Assembly: GCA_943787725.1 (NCBI GenBank)
Contig: CALSNM010000007.1
Span: forward strand, 124,001-188,000
Length of the DNA stretch: 64,000 nt
Direction: 5' to 3'
Origin: an uncultured Flavobacteriales bacterium
GTDB taxonomy: Bacteria > Bacteroidota > Bacteroidia > Flavobacteriales_D > Parvicellaceae
A program made the position numbers and the translations under genes. The notes under the pieces were generated by a model, which saw only the letters and a program-made list of their open reading frames with translations, searched no databases and was not told the DNA's origin. Each line of letters starts with the position of its first letter. Within the stretch, counting starts at the first letter, position 1. Positions 40,971-53,100 of this stretch are shown piece by piece.

Positions 40971-41125
40971 ATCGAATTATTTAATTATCCTACTTCCCTA
41001 CAAATATTTTAATATTTTATTTTTCAAAGAACTATTTGCAGTTGAAAAGAATTTAAAAAATGAAACGCAATGGATATTATAATACTGTTTATTTTTACTC
41101 GGTTATATGATTATTATTTTTATTG

Positions 41126-41162
41126 AAAAAAAAAGCTCTCAATTAATTGAGAGCTTTTTTTT
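41126..41162. terminator. Bidirectional terminator after adhesin B
   Basis: A perfect 22-base palindrome, AGCTCTCAATTAATTGAGAGCT at 41134-41155 (two 11-base arms), is flanked by A9 and T8 runs. It lies 15 bases past the adhesin B stop. The facing gene, rpsL, is divergent, so its main use is to end the adhesin transcript. Confidence 0.9.
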
Positions 41163-41176
41163 CATAACATATTTTC

Positions 41177-44100
41177 TTATCTAATTAACTGAAATGGACC
41201 CTGGTAATTATAAGTCTCCCCGTCTGTTCCGACAGCATCAATGATGTAAAAGTAGGTTCCTTCCGCTGCTTCAAGTCCAGAAACTGTTCTTCCAACCCAA
41301 CCAGCACCTAATGTGTTAAACTGATAAACTACCTGACCCCATCTATTCATTATAGTTCCTTTAATATTTGTAATATTTGTTCCTGACACATTGAATATAT
41401 CATTAATCCCATCTCCATTTGGTGTAAAGATATTTGGTATAATCAAACTAGACGAACCTTGAACGGATATAACAATAGTAATTGTATCCATACACCCATC
41501 CGAATCAGTCACGGTCAATATGGCATTGTAGTCCCCTATATCCGTGTATATATTATTTGGATCAATTAGTGTCGAAGTATTATTATCTCCAAAGTCCCAT
41601 TCATAGGCTAAACCTCCAATAGAAGTATTATCAAAGTACACATCTAACGGGACATTACCTGAGCCTGGTGTTGGATTAAACGCAGCAGTTGGACCTTCGC
41701 TAACCACAATAGTAACTGAATCCGCCAAACTCTCACACCCATTTGCATCAACCTCAATAGCATACAATATCTCAGTTCCTACCAAACCAGATGGCGTAAA
41801 AGAAGTTCCTGTTCCTACATTATTCGTATGTGCAGCATCATCATACCAATTAATTGTTCCACCAGAACCTGTTGCGGTAACATCTAAAACCGTTTCTCCT
41901 AGACAGTATGTTGTATCCATTGCTGCAATAGGTGCAGATGGTGGATTAACAACTGTAATTACTACCGAATCTGCCAAGCTTTCACATCCAGCTACAGTTT
42001 CAGTTACATAATAAGTAGTAGTCCCAACCGTTCCTCCAGGAGTCATAGTTGTACCGGCACCAACATTATTAGTTAATGCAGCGTCATCATACCAGATATA
42101 TGTACCGCCTGTTCCAGCAACTGTCATATCTACAATTGTTTGACCTGAACAATAAGTCGAATCTGTACCAGCAAATGGAGCAGGACCAGCTGTTGGATCA
42201 GATAAAGTATAGGGCCCAGCATCTAGCCCTGAACAACCTAATAATTCTAGAATAAAATTGGTATAGGTACCTGCATCCAATCCTGTAATTACAATATCTC
42301 CGAAAACATCAGACATCATAGAGGTTGGACCTAAAGTAGTTCCATCATCATCATAGCTTACGTTATACGTTGTCGCTAGATCTAAGTTGGAAATCGTAAT
42401 GCTTCCATCGGTTCCTCCGCACGATGTAGGGTTCGTAATTGATACGCTATAGGCAGGAGTTGCCGGATCATTCAATGTATAAGGTACAACATCCAAACTA
42501 GAGCAACCTAATAAATCGACAATAAAATTAGTGTATAAACCTGCATCCAACCCTGTAATTACTATCTCTCCCGCAATATCTGTAGTCAACAAACTAGGAC
42601 CAACTATAACACCATCATCCTCATAAGTTATACTGTAACTCGTAGAAGCAATTAACCCTGTTATCGTAATCGAACCATCAACACCACCGCATGTGCTCGG
42701 ATTACCAGTAAGCACTGTGAAAATAGGTGAATCTGGATCAGATAATATATAAGGTCCTGCATCCAATCCTGAACAACCGAATAGCTCCAGAACAAAGTTA
42801 CTATAGGAACCTGCATCCAACCCTGTGATTACAATATCTCCGAAAACATCAGACATCATAGAGGTTGGACCTATTGTAGCTCCATCATCATCATAACTGA
42901 CGTTATACGCTGTAGCTAGATCTAAGTTGGAAATCGTAATGCTTCCATCAGTTCCTCCACACACTGTAGGGTTGGTAATTGATACGCTATAGGTTGGATT
43001 CCCCGGGTCATTCAATGTATAAGGCCCAATATCTAAACTAGAGCAACCCAATAAATCGACAATGATATTCGTGTAAGAACCTGCATCCAATCCTGTAATT
43101 AATATCTCTCCCGCAACATCTGAAATGAGCAAACTAGGGCCAACTAAAGCACCATCATCTTCATAAGTAATATTATAATTCGTTGAAGGAGTTAGCCCGG
43201 ATAGAATAATAGTTCCATCATTAGCTCCACAACTTAAAGGGTCTGTTGTTGACACCGTATATGTCGGAGCTAAAGGATCAGCTAATACATAAGGTCCAGC
43301 ATCTGGAGTTGTACAACCAGCAAGTTCAATAATGAAGTTATCATAAACACCTGCATCTAACCCTGTAATAATAATATCTCCAGCACCATCAGTCATGATT
43401 GCAGCGGGACCAATAGTTGTTCCAGCATCATCATAAGTTACATTATATGACGTAGAAAGGTTAAGACCACTGATTGTTAATGTTCCTTCAACGCCACCAC
43501 AAGTGATAGGATCAAAGGTAGCAATGGAATAAGTGGGCGCATTTGGATCAGACAATAAAAAGACACCTGCATCTATACTGTTACAGCCTAGAAAAGAAAC
43601 TGTAATATTATCATAATTCCCTGCATTCAATCCGGTAATCTCAATATCACCCGATAAATCAGCGTTAATCAAGGATGGTCCAATAGCAGTACCATCGTCT
43701 GTGTAGGTTACATCGTAAGCATTAGAAGCTATTAATCCTGAAATGGTTATCGAACCCTCTATACCTCCACAAGTAGTCGGATCAGAAGCAACCACTGTAA
43801 ATGTAGGCGAAGAATTGATATCGATGGTAATGGAAGTAGACGGCCCTTCACATCCCGCCGCAATTTCTGTTACATAGTAAGTATAGTTACCCACAGATGA
43901 CGAAGGCGTTAAAACAGCTCCTGTTCCTACATTATTGGTTAAACCGGCATCATCGTACCAGTTCAACGTACCGCCGATTGCAGCTGTTGCCGTAAGATCA
44001 GAGATCGGATCGCCATCACAATACACGGCTGATGTACCTGCAACAGGTGCTACTGGTAATGGATTAATGGTGATGGTTACTTGGGTAGATGGAGATTCAC

Positions 44101-47100
44101 ATCCTGCAACGGTCTCAGTTACATAATAAATGGTCGCACCGTTCTGCGCAAATGGCATCATGGTAGGTCCTGTTCCAGCAACATTGGTCAATGCTCCGTC
44201 GTCGTACCAAGTCAAATTACCTCCACCAACTGCCGTAGCTGTCATATCTAACATAGCATCTCCTTCACAATAAGTTGCATCTAGACCAGCAAATGGTGCC
44301 GCTGGCACCGATGGATTGGACACAGTTATAGTTGTGCCTTGATCGAAGCAATTACCATCAAACACATCAACTACATAGGTATTCACTCCAAGACCTGTGA
44401 AAGTAAATGGTGAACTTCCCGCAACATATCCGCCACCATTAATTTGCCACTGGTAAACGCCTGATCCACCAGTTACCGTAACGGTAATTGTGCCATCAGT
44501 AGAACCACAACTAGAAACATCTGTAGACGTTTCTAGCGTAATGCTTGGGTTCTCATTAACTGTAATGGTCACCAAATTAGCAGGTCCTTCACATCCAGCC
44601 AATGTTTCAGTGACATAATAAATATCTGTTCCAACAGCACTGCTTGGAGTCAAGGAAGTTCCAGTAGCGATAACATTAGTCAATCCAGCGTCATCGTACC
44701 ATGTCAATGTTCCACCGCCGCCAGCAGCAAACAAATCGACCATAGGTTCACCAAAGCAATATGCCTCATCAGTTCCAGCCGTCGGTGCAATAGGTGTTGG
44801 ATTCGTTGATATGGTAGCCGTTCCACTCGAAGTTCCTACACAGTTAGCATCATTAAGAACAGTAACGGTATATGTCCCATCTCCTCCTCCAGAAATAGTA
44901 TAAGGAGAAGTAGCCTGGCCAGTAATACTAACTGGAGTAACTCCATCTGTATATGTGAAATCCCAAGGACCAGTGCCTGTTAATGCAATAGTAACGTCCG
45001 GTATTGGATCACCTGAACAGATAGTTCCCCCGCCACTAACAACTGCAGTTGGAAGGGAATTTGTTGTAATCGTGGCTGAACCAACTAAGGAAGTTCCTGT
45101 GCAATTAGCATCAGACAAAGCAGTAACGGTATATGTTCCGTCCAAAGCTCCAGCAATAACATATGGAGAAGCCGCTATTCCAGCAACACTAACTGGAGTT
45201 ACTCCATCTGTGTATGTGAAATTCCAAGGTGCATTGCCCGTTAAAGCAATAGTAATGCTTGGTATTGGATCACCTATACAAATAATACCACCTCCAGAAA
45301 TAACTGCCGTTGGCAATGGATCGGTTACAATCGTGGCAGAACCACTTGTTGTACCCGTACACAAAGCATCGTTCACAGCAGTAACAGTATAAGTTCCGTC
45401 TCCACCGCCAGAAATAGTATATGGAGAGGTCGCTTGGCTAGTAATACTGACAGGAGTAACTCCATCTGTATATGTGAAATCCCAAGGACCAGTGCCTGTT
45501 AATGCAATAGTAACGTCCGGTATTGGATCCCCTGAACAGATAGTTCCTCCGCCACTAACAACGGCAGTCGGAGAAGGATTGGTTGTAATTGTGGCAGAAC
45601 CACTTGTTGTACCCGCACATAAAGCATCGTTCACAGCAGTAACAGTATAAGTTCCGTCTCCACCGCCAGAAATAGTATATGGAGAGGTCGCTTGGCCAGT
45701 AATACTAACAGGAGTAACTCCATCTGTATATGTGAAATCCCAAGGACCAGTGCCTGTTAATGCAATAGTAACGTCCGGTATTGGATCTCCTGAACAGATA
45801 GTTCCTCCGCCACTAACAACGGCAGTCGGAGAAGGATTGGTTGTAATCGTGGCAGAGCCACCGAAATTCCCTGTACATAAAGCATCATTTACAGCAGTAA
45901 CAGTATAAGTTCCGTCTCCACCGCCAGAAATAGTATATGGAGAGGTCGCTTGGCCAGTAATACTAAAAGGGGTAACTCCATCTGTATATGTGAAATCCCA
46001 AGGACCAGTGCCTGTTAATGCAATAGTAACGTCCGGTATTGGATCCCCTGAACAGATAGTTCCCCCGCCACTAACAACGGCAGTCGGAGAAGGATTGGTT
46101 GTAATTGTGGCAGAACCACTTGTTGTACCCGTACACAAAGCATCATTTACAGCAGTAACAGTATAAGTTCCGTCTCCACCGCCAGAAATAGTATATGGAG
46201 AGGTCGCTTGGCCAGTAATGCTAACTGGAGTAACTCCATCTGTATATGTGAAATCCCAAGGACCAGTGCCTGTTAATGCAATAGTAACGTCCGGTATTGG
46301 ATCTCCTGAACAGATAGTTCCTCCGCCACTAACAACGGCAGTCGGAGAAGGATTGGTTGTAATTGTGGCAGAACCACTTGTTGTACCCGTACATAAAGCA
46401 TCGTTCACAGCAGTAACAGTATAAGTTCCGTCTCCACCGCCAGATATAGTATATGGAGAGGTTGCTTGGCCAGTAATGCTAACAGGGGTAACTCCATCTG
46501 TATATGTGAAATCCCAAGGACCAGTGCCTGTTAATGCAATAGTAACGTCCGGTATTGGATCTCCTGAACAGATAGTTCCTCCGCCACTAACAACGGCAGT
46601 CGGAGAAGGATCTGGTTGTAATCGTGGCAGAACCACTTGTTGTACCCGTACATAAAGCATCATTTACAGCAGTAACAGTATAAGTTCCGTCTCCACCGCC
46701 AGATATAGTATATGGAGAGGTCGCTTGGCCAGTAATGCTAACTGGAGTAACTCCATCTGTATATGTGAAATCCCAAGGACCAGTGCCTGTTAATGCAATA
46801 GTAACGTCCGGTATTGGATCTCCTGAACAGATAGTTCCTCCGCCACTAACAACGGCAGTCGGAAGGGGAGCTGTTGTAATCGTTGCAGAGCCACTAGAAG
46901 TACCTGTACATAAAGCATCATTTAGAGTCAGTAACAGTATATGTCCCGTCTCCTCCGCCAGATATAGTATATGGAGAGGTAGCCTGGCCAGTAATGCTAA
47001 CTGGGGTAACTCCATCTGTATATGTGAAATCCCAAGGACCAGTGCCTGTTAATGCAACAGTAACGTCCGGTATTGGATCACCTGAACAGATAGTTCCCCC

Positions 47101-49600
47101 GCCACTAACAACGGCAGTCGGAGAAGGATTGGTTGTAATTGTGGCAGAGCCACTAGAAGTACCTGTACATAAAGCATCATTTATAGTCGTAACAGTATAT
47201 GTCCCATCTCCACCGCCAGAAATAGTATAAGGAGAAGTAGCCTGGCCAGTAATACTAACTGGAGTAACTCCATCTGTATATGTGAAATCCCAAGGACCAG
47301 TGCCTGTTAATGCAACAGTAACGTCCGGTATTGGATCTCCTGAACAGATAGTTCCCCCGCCACTAACAACGGCAGTCGGAGAAGGATCTGGTTGTAATCG
47401 TTGCAGAGCCACTAGAAGTACCTGTACATAAAGCATCGTTCACAGCAGTAACAGTATAAGTGCCGTCTCCACCGCCAGATATAGTATATGGAGAGGTCGC
47501 TTGGCCAGTAATGCTAACTGGAGTAACTCCATCTGTATATGTGAAATCCCAAGGACCAGTGCCTGTTAATGCAATAGTAACGTCCGGTATTGGATCTCCT
47601 GAACAGATAGTTCCTCCGCCACTAACAACGGCAGTCGGAGAAGGATTTATTGTAATTGGCAAAACAATACTCTCCGAACAAAGTCCATCATTTACAACTA
47701 AAGTAACATTATATGTGCCCGCGGTTGTCCATGTTAGTCCAGAAGGAGAGGTTGCAGTTGATGTAGAGGGAGTTCCACTAGTAAAAGACCAAGAATAATC
47801 AGGACTATTTAATGCTCCTGAATTTGTAGTATTTGCAAAATTCACACTATTAGAGGATTCACAAAAAGTTCCACCAAACGTAAAATTGGGTATAATTTCA
47901 GGCAATACTGTTACGGTGGCTGTAAACGGAGAACTGGAACATCCCGAGGTTGTTCCAGTAACAGTGTAAGAAGTTGTTGAAGTTACTGATGATGTAACTG
48001 GAGAACCAACATTTGAAGATAGTGTTCCACTATTTGTCCAGGCATATGTTGAGGCACCACTTGCTGTTAGCGTTGCATCATCACCAAAACAAATCGTGGG
48101 TGAATTTACAGTTACCAGAGGCGTAGCAACAACAGTAACTGTTTGAGATGCAGTTGCTGGACATCCACTTCCATCATCTACTGTCTGTGTTACCATATAA
48201 GATCCTGCTGAAGGATATGAAAAAGTTGGATTTTCAGCGCTATTATTTGTTCCACTGACATCTATCGTTCCATCTGTTTCAAAATCCCACGTATAAGATG
48301 TTCCACTAGTGGTAGTACCCGTATTTGTAAAACTAAATGAATTCCCTGACAAACATTGTGTTGTGTTATTAATATTAAATCCTGCAACAGCAGAGCCTCC
48401 GCCACCACTGAACTCTCCAACAGTTGCAAAATATTCAACAACGCATCCATTAGCATCTGTAGCGGTAAGTGTGTAATCACCATCACATAAACCTGAAATA
48501 TCTTCACTAGTTGATGTAAATCCATTGGGACCAACCCATGAAAAAGTATATCCACCAGCACCTCCGGATATATTAATATCGATTGTTCCATCACACAGAA
48601 GGCATGTTTCATCAGCAGGCACACCAGAAAGGTCTATTGGGTTATTATTAATATTGGAAAATGAAAGATCGAAATCTATACCATCTCCATTAATGCCATC
48701 GACAAAGAAATAGTAACATTGACATGGATCAGGCGTCCAAGTGGTTGTGTAAGTACTGGCATTTGTTGAGGCACAAAATTCTTCTGTCCAATTTCCACAA
48801 TTTCCACTCATTATAACAAATTGAAATCCGTTGGCGGCACTACCATCATCATCACTTGTATAGCTAATATTAGTAAGATTTACATCAACGGGATCACCGG
48901 CAGTGGTGGAACAAAATTGATACCATACTGGATTTTCTAATGTTCCAACACATGACGGTGTTTGCAGTCCATCATCGATGGTAGCAAACTGATTCGTCGC
49001 AGTAAGATTATCTCCATCAGATAAAAGAATAGCATCTTCACAGTTATTTGTAACAGGTTGTTGGTTATTTGTACAGTCTATGGTATAACCTTGTCCACCT
49101 CCAGCTCCTGGGGTTTGGCCGAACCCACCTGTAACATTAACTCCTGAATTAAAAACTCTTAATAAATAAGTTGTTCCAGGAACCAAACCTAAGCCCGTTA
49201 AGTCTATGGTTGCCATTTCTTCAACTTGCCCATCACTTGCCATATCTTGCGTTCTACTAAGGCTACAACCTAGTTCATTGCAGCCATCAGCAGTATATAT
49301 AGCAAAATTTTGAAGCGCACCTATCCAAGTATCGGATATTTGAAATGCATCATTTCCCGTATATGTAAATGAGTACCAATCAGATTCACCAACTCCTGGT
49401 CCACAAGAAGGGTCTGGAAGGCAATTATTATTTGAGACACATGTGTAGGTGTCATTTTGATCAGTAGTATTTGCTGCACCGCAGTTTAAGGTTGGCGGGG
49501 TCCCATTAATACATTGTGCATAATAGTTGGTCGTAATAATAACGAATGCAATAATAAGGGGGATTATTTTTGTACATAGATAAATGAAAAAATTTTTCAT
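41177..49600 (-). CDS. Giant adhesin B: tandem Ig-like repeats, T9SS type B sorting domain; frame broken three times
   Basis: Read as one gene of about 2806 residues. The N-terminal piece (49600-47363) has a signal peptide ending NYYAQ, two domains of the prepeptidase/lectin-like type, an SprB-like repeat and PKD domains. It then enters eleven near-identical 86-residue Ig-like repeats. The frame shifts by one base near 47388, near 46925-46931 and at 46612, after which the original frame is regained and runs to 41177. Then come Ig-like modules with WYDDAGLTN, six 90-residue repeats, a PKD domain and the type B sorting domain (IIPNIFTPNGDGINDIF, MNRWGQVVYQFN). As sequenced, translation would stop at 47363. 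Probable T9SS-exported surface adhesin. Confidence 0.85.
42180..43810 (-). repeat. Six tandem 270-nt (90-residue) repeats in adhesin B
   Basis: The landmark CTGCATCCAA or close variants recurs at 42271, 42541, 42811, 43081, 43351 and 43621, exactly 270 bases apart. Each unit has the pattern CGG.DGSITISGL, YNVTYDDDG, ITGLDAG and LGCSSLD. Counting from the N-terminus, units 3 and 5 resemble each other, as do 4 and 6, which points to duplication of a 540-base pair of units. Adhesin C has three diverged copies of the same module. Confidence 0.9.
44815..47650 (-). repeat. Eleven tandem 258-nt (86-residue) Ig-like repeats in adhesin B
   Basis: The landmark CCAAG of CCCAAGGACCAG recurs at 44963, 45224 (diverged), 45482, 45740, 45998, 46256, 46514, 46773, 47032, 47290 and 47549. 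Spacings are 261, then 258 five times, then 259, 259, 258, 259. The unit reads SGGGTICSGDPIPDV, GPWDFTYTDGV, SPYTISGGGDGTYTV. Copies are almost identical at DNA level, unlike the diverged copies in adhesin C, so the array expanded or was homogenised recently. The three 259 spacings mark the frame breaks. Confidence 0.93.
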
Positions 49601-49624
49601 ATTTATATAAAAGTGTGTTGTAAT

Positions 49625-49963
49625 TTATTTTGACTCTATGAATTTCACTTCAGAAAAATTCATTTCTAATGCTAACCCTAAAAAAATTCCAGGGCCATTT
49701 AATTTAGATTTTGTGTAACGGATTTTAACCTGATCATTCTTCAATAGTTCAACCTTTACGATTCCATCTACCGTGTTATATGCATTAATAAGTTTATTTA
49801 CATTCAACCTGCTATCGGAACTATCATTCTTAAGATCAACTAAAACTTCATTGACATCTTCCGAAATTACAGCAATGTAACTGCTTTCTTGAGAAAATGA
49901 AATTGAACTGAAACTCAGTCCCAAAAGGAAAATAATCGATAATATAATTTTAAGAAGATTCAT
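49625..49963 (-). CDS. Small secreted protein preceding adhesin B
   Basis: The 112-residue product has a signal peptide ending SSISFSQ (about residue 25). The mature part includes AVISEDVNEVLVDLKND and VKVELLKNDQVKIRY and ends EMNFSEVKFIESK. No known family is recognised. It ends 24 bases before adhesin B on the same strand and is followed by no terminator, so they are probably co-transcribed. Equal in length (112 residues) to the gene before adhesin A, with faint similarity in the C-terminal half. Confidence 0.7.
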   Translation of the reverse strand: MNLLKIILSIIFLLGLSFSSISFSQESSYIAVISEDVNEVLVDLKNDSSDSRLNVNKLINAYNTVDGIVKVELLKNDQVKIRYTKSKLNGPGIFLGLALEMNFSEVKFIESK

Positions 49964-50195
49964 TTGTATTTATTTCATTTTTACTATTCTATTCCAAGCA
50001 CTACTCTATTTCAAAATATAGATAATCTAATATAATCTAATTTGTTTTGATGCAAGACGAAATTAAAAGTCAAATAGTTGCCATTATACTATTCCTATAC
50101 TAATAGTATTTTATATTTAAGCTCTATTTTTTTGTCTCAAAACAAAAAAGAGGTCTTTAGCTGAATACAGACATTCCAGATAAGTTAGCTACTAC

Positions 50196-53100
50196 CTATC
50201 TAATCAATTGAAATGGACCTTGATAATTGTATTCCTGACCATCTGCTCCAACGGCATCAATAACATAGTAATATGTACCCTCGGCAGCTTCAAGACCCGA
50301 AACGGTTCTTCCTGTCCAACCAGCTTCTAGTGTGTTAAACTGGTAAACTATCTGACCCCATCTATTCATAACCGTTCCTTTTATCTCTATTATATTCGTT
50401 CCAGTCAAATTGAACACATCATTACTTCCATCTCCATTGGGAGTAAAAACATTCGGAATAATTAAAGTAGACAATCCTTCAACAATAATGACTCCCGAAG
50501 TGCTATCAGCACATCCATTAACATCAACAATATATAATGAAACGCTATATTCACCTGTCTCTGTAAAAGTATTTGACGGATCAAATTCTGTGGAAGAAGT
50601 TCCGTCTCCAAAATCCCAAGCGCAAGTAGCCGCACCTACAGATATATTGTCAAAATAAACATCTAGAGGGATATTACCAGAACTTGGGGTTGGTTCAAAT
50701 ACAGCAATTGGATTAGGATATATTGTTAATGTCATGCTGGAAACAGAACTCACACAATTGTTCACTGTTTCAATAACATAATAAGTAACCGTGTCTACTC
50801 CTGTTGCGGGAGCATAAGTTGAGCCTGCACCAATTGAATCAGTTAGTAAGGAATCAGAATACCAAGTAATTGTTCCAGCACCCTGTGGGGTTACGGATAA
50901 ATTAGCAACAACATCACCATCACAATAATTCACATCTCCACTTACAACGGGTGCAGCAGGTGTCGGCGAAATTATTACCATAACCGCCGAAGGTGGACCC
51001 TCACAATTACTCAATGTTTCAGTGACATAGTAAGTATATGTTCCTGGTTCTGTATCCAAAACGGTATAGGCTGGTCCTACGCCAACTTGACTAGAAAGAC
51101 CTGCGTCATCGTACCAAGTCATTGTTCCTCCAAAAGCCGAAATTCCATTTAAATCTGCAATTGGATCACCTTCACAATAAGTTGAATCTGTAAAAGCAAT
51201 TGGTGCAGTAGGGTAAATAGGTGCCAAAACTCCTGAATATAAATCAGTAGATGAACATCCTGCCAATTCAATTGTAATCCCATCATATGTTCCTCCTGGT
51301 ATACCCGAAATCACATAATCACCATTGCTATCCGTTGCAATAGACACTGGGCCAACTGGCACACCATTTAAATTATAAGTAAGATTATAAGTTGTACTTG
51401 GGTTCAAACCATTAATTGTTATGGATGCATCAGAAATCCCGCACCCTGAAGGATTAACTGTAGCTCCTATTGAAAATATTGGTGCGTTCGGATCAATTAA
51501 ATTATACGGACCTGCCAAAGTAGTGGCACAACCACTCAATGTTAAAGAAACATCTGCATAAACTCCTGCATCCAAACCAATAATAATAATTTCTCCTGAA
51601 CCATCTGATGTCATAGACACTGATATTGGAGCTCCATCATCATTGTAGTTAATATTATAAGTTGTATTTGGATCTAAACCAGATAAAACAAGACTTCCCT
51701 CAAAACCACCGCATGTTGTAGGATTATTGGCAACAACTGTGAAATTTGGCATTGGCGGATCCATTAAAGTAAATGTATTAACATCTGTTGATGCACATCC
51801 GTTTAATTCAACTGTTACAAATGTAAATATTCCAGCTGTTAAACTACTAATCAATATTTCTCCATTTCCATCTGCAGTTGTCGTTATAGGAGTAACTGGC
51901 GTTCCATTTTCACTATAAGTAATAGTATATGTATTACCTGCAACTAATCCAGTAATTAATAATTCTCCATCTGAACCATTACATGTGCTTGGGCTAGTAT
52001 CAACCACCGTAAACACTGGAGTAGGACGAATTATTACATCTATTTGAGTAGCTGGACCTGAACAACCATTTAAAGACTCAATGACATAGTACGCGAAGGT
52101 TCCTACAGCATTAACCGGCGTAAACACCAATCCTGTTCCAACCAAATTGGTCAATCCAGCATCATCGTACCAATTTATGCTACCTCCAATAGTTGGAACA
52201 GCTGTAAGGTCCGCAATCAAATCTCCCTCGCAATATGTATTTCCTCCTGAACCGACTGGAGCTGCAGGTGTTGGATTAATGATAATTGTTATTTGTGTTG
52301 ATGGACTTTGACAATTTGTGACAGTTTCTGTCACATAATAAGTTGTAGTTCCAACCGTATTAAAAGGAGTAAATGTTGAGCTACTGCCAAGAAAATTAGT
52401 TAAAGCGGCATCATCATACCAAGCCAAGGCTCCTCCTGAGGCTAAAGTTGCTGTTAAATCTGCAATAGCATCACCATCACAATATACTGCATCTGTTCCA
52501 GCAACAGGAGCTGGTGGTATTCCAGGTCCAGAAACAACCAATAAACTTCCAACTGTTTCACAATTTACATCGGACACAACAACTTGATAAGAATTTACAT
52601 CCAACCCGGTAAAAACTCCCGTTGTATTTGTAAATGTCACTCCTCCATCAATCGAATAATTATAAGGTGGCGTACCTCCCGAAGCGGTTATCGTTATTGT
52701 ACCATCAGTAATATTACATCCAGAAACATCAACTGCAATTTCAGAATCAATAACTGGCACATCATTTATTACAATGTCGATTGAAGATAATGGACCTGTA
52801 CATCCATTGGATTCTTCAGAAACATAAAATGTATATACCCCAACAGCATTTGTTGGCGAATATGAGGTCCCCGCACCTATAGCGGTAAATCCTAAATCAC
52901 TATACCAAGTTAATGTTCCTCCAGTTCCTACAGCAAATAAATCAGCAATTGGATCTCCGAAACAATATACTGCACTCGTTCCAGAAACTGGTGCTAATGG
53001 AACCAAATTGGACAGTATAGTTGCACTGCCGCTAGCAGTTCCAGTACAATTCGCATCATTAATTGCAGTAACCGAATAAGTACCGTCTGCTCCATTAGTA

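Noticed and set aside
44955-45392. Plus-strand open frames opposite the adhesin repeats (also 46218-46424, 46735-47052, 46994-47230, 47460-47798)
   Set aside because: They recur with the repeat unit and are low-complexity mirror frames of the minus-strand adhesin; no start context or family.
44815-47650. Direct repeats considered as a CRISPR array
   Set aside because: Units of 258 bases without spacers that encode a continuous protein module; no cas genes nearby.
50125-50157. Possible terminator after adhesin C
   Set aside because: Only an A/T-rich imperfect hairpin (CTC..TTTTTTG against CAAAAAAGAG); too weak to call.
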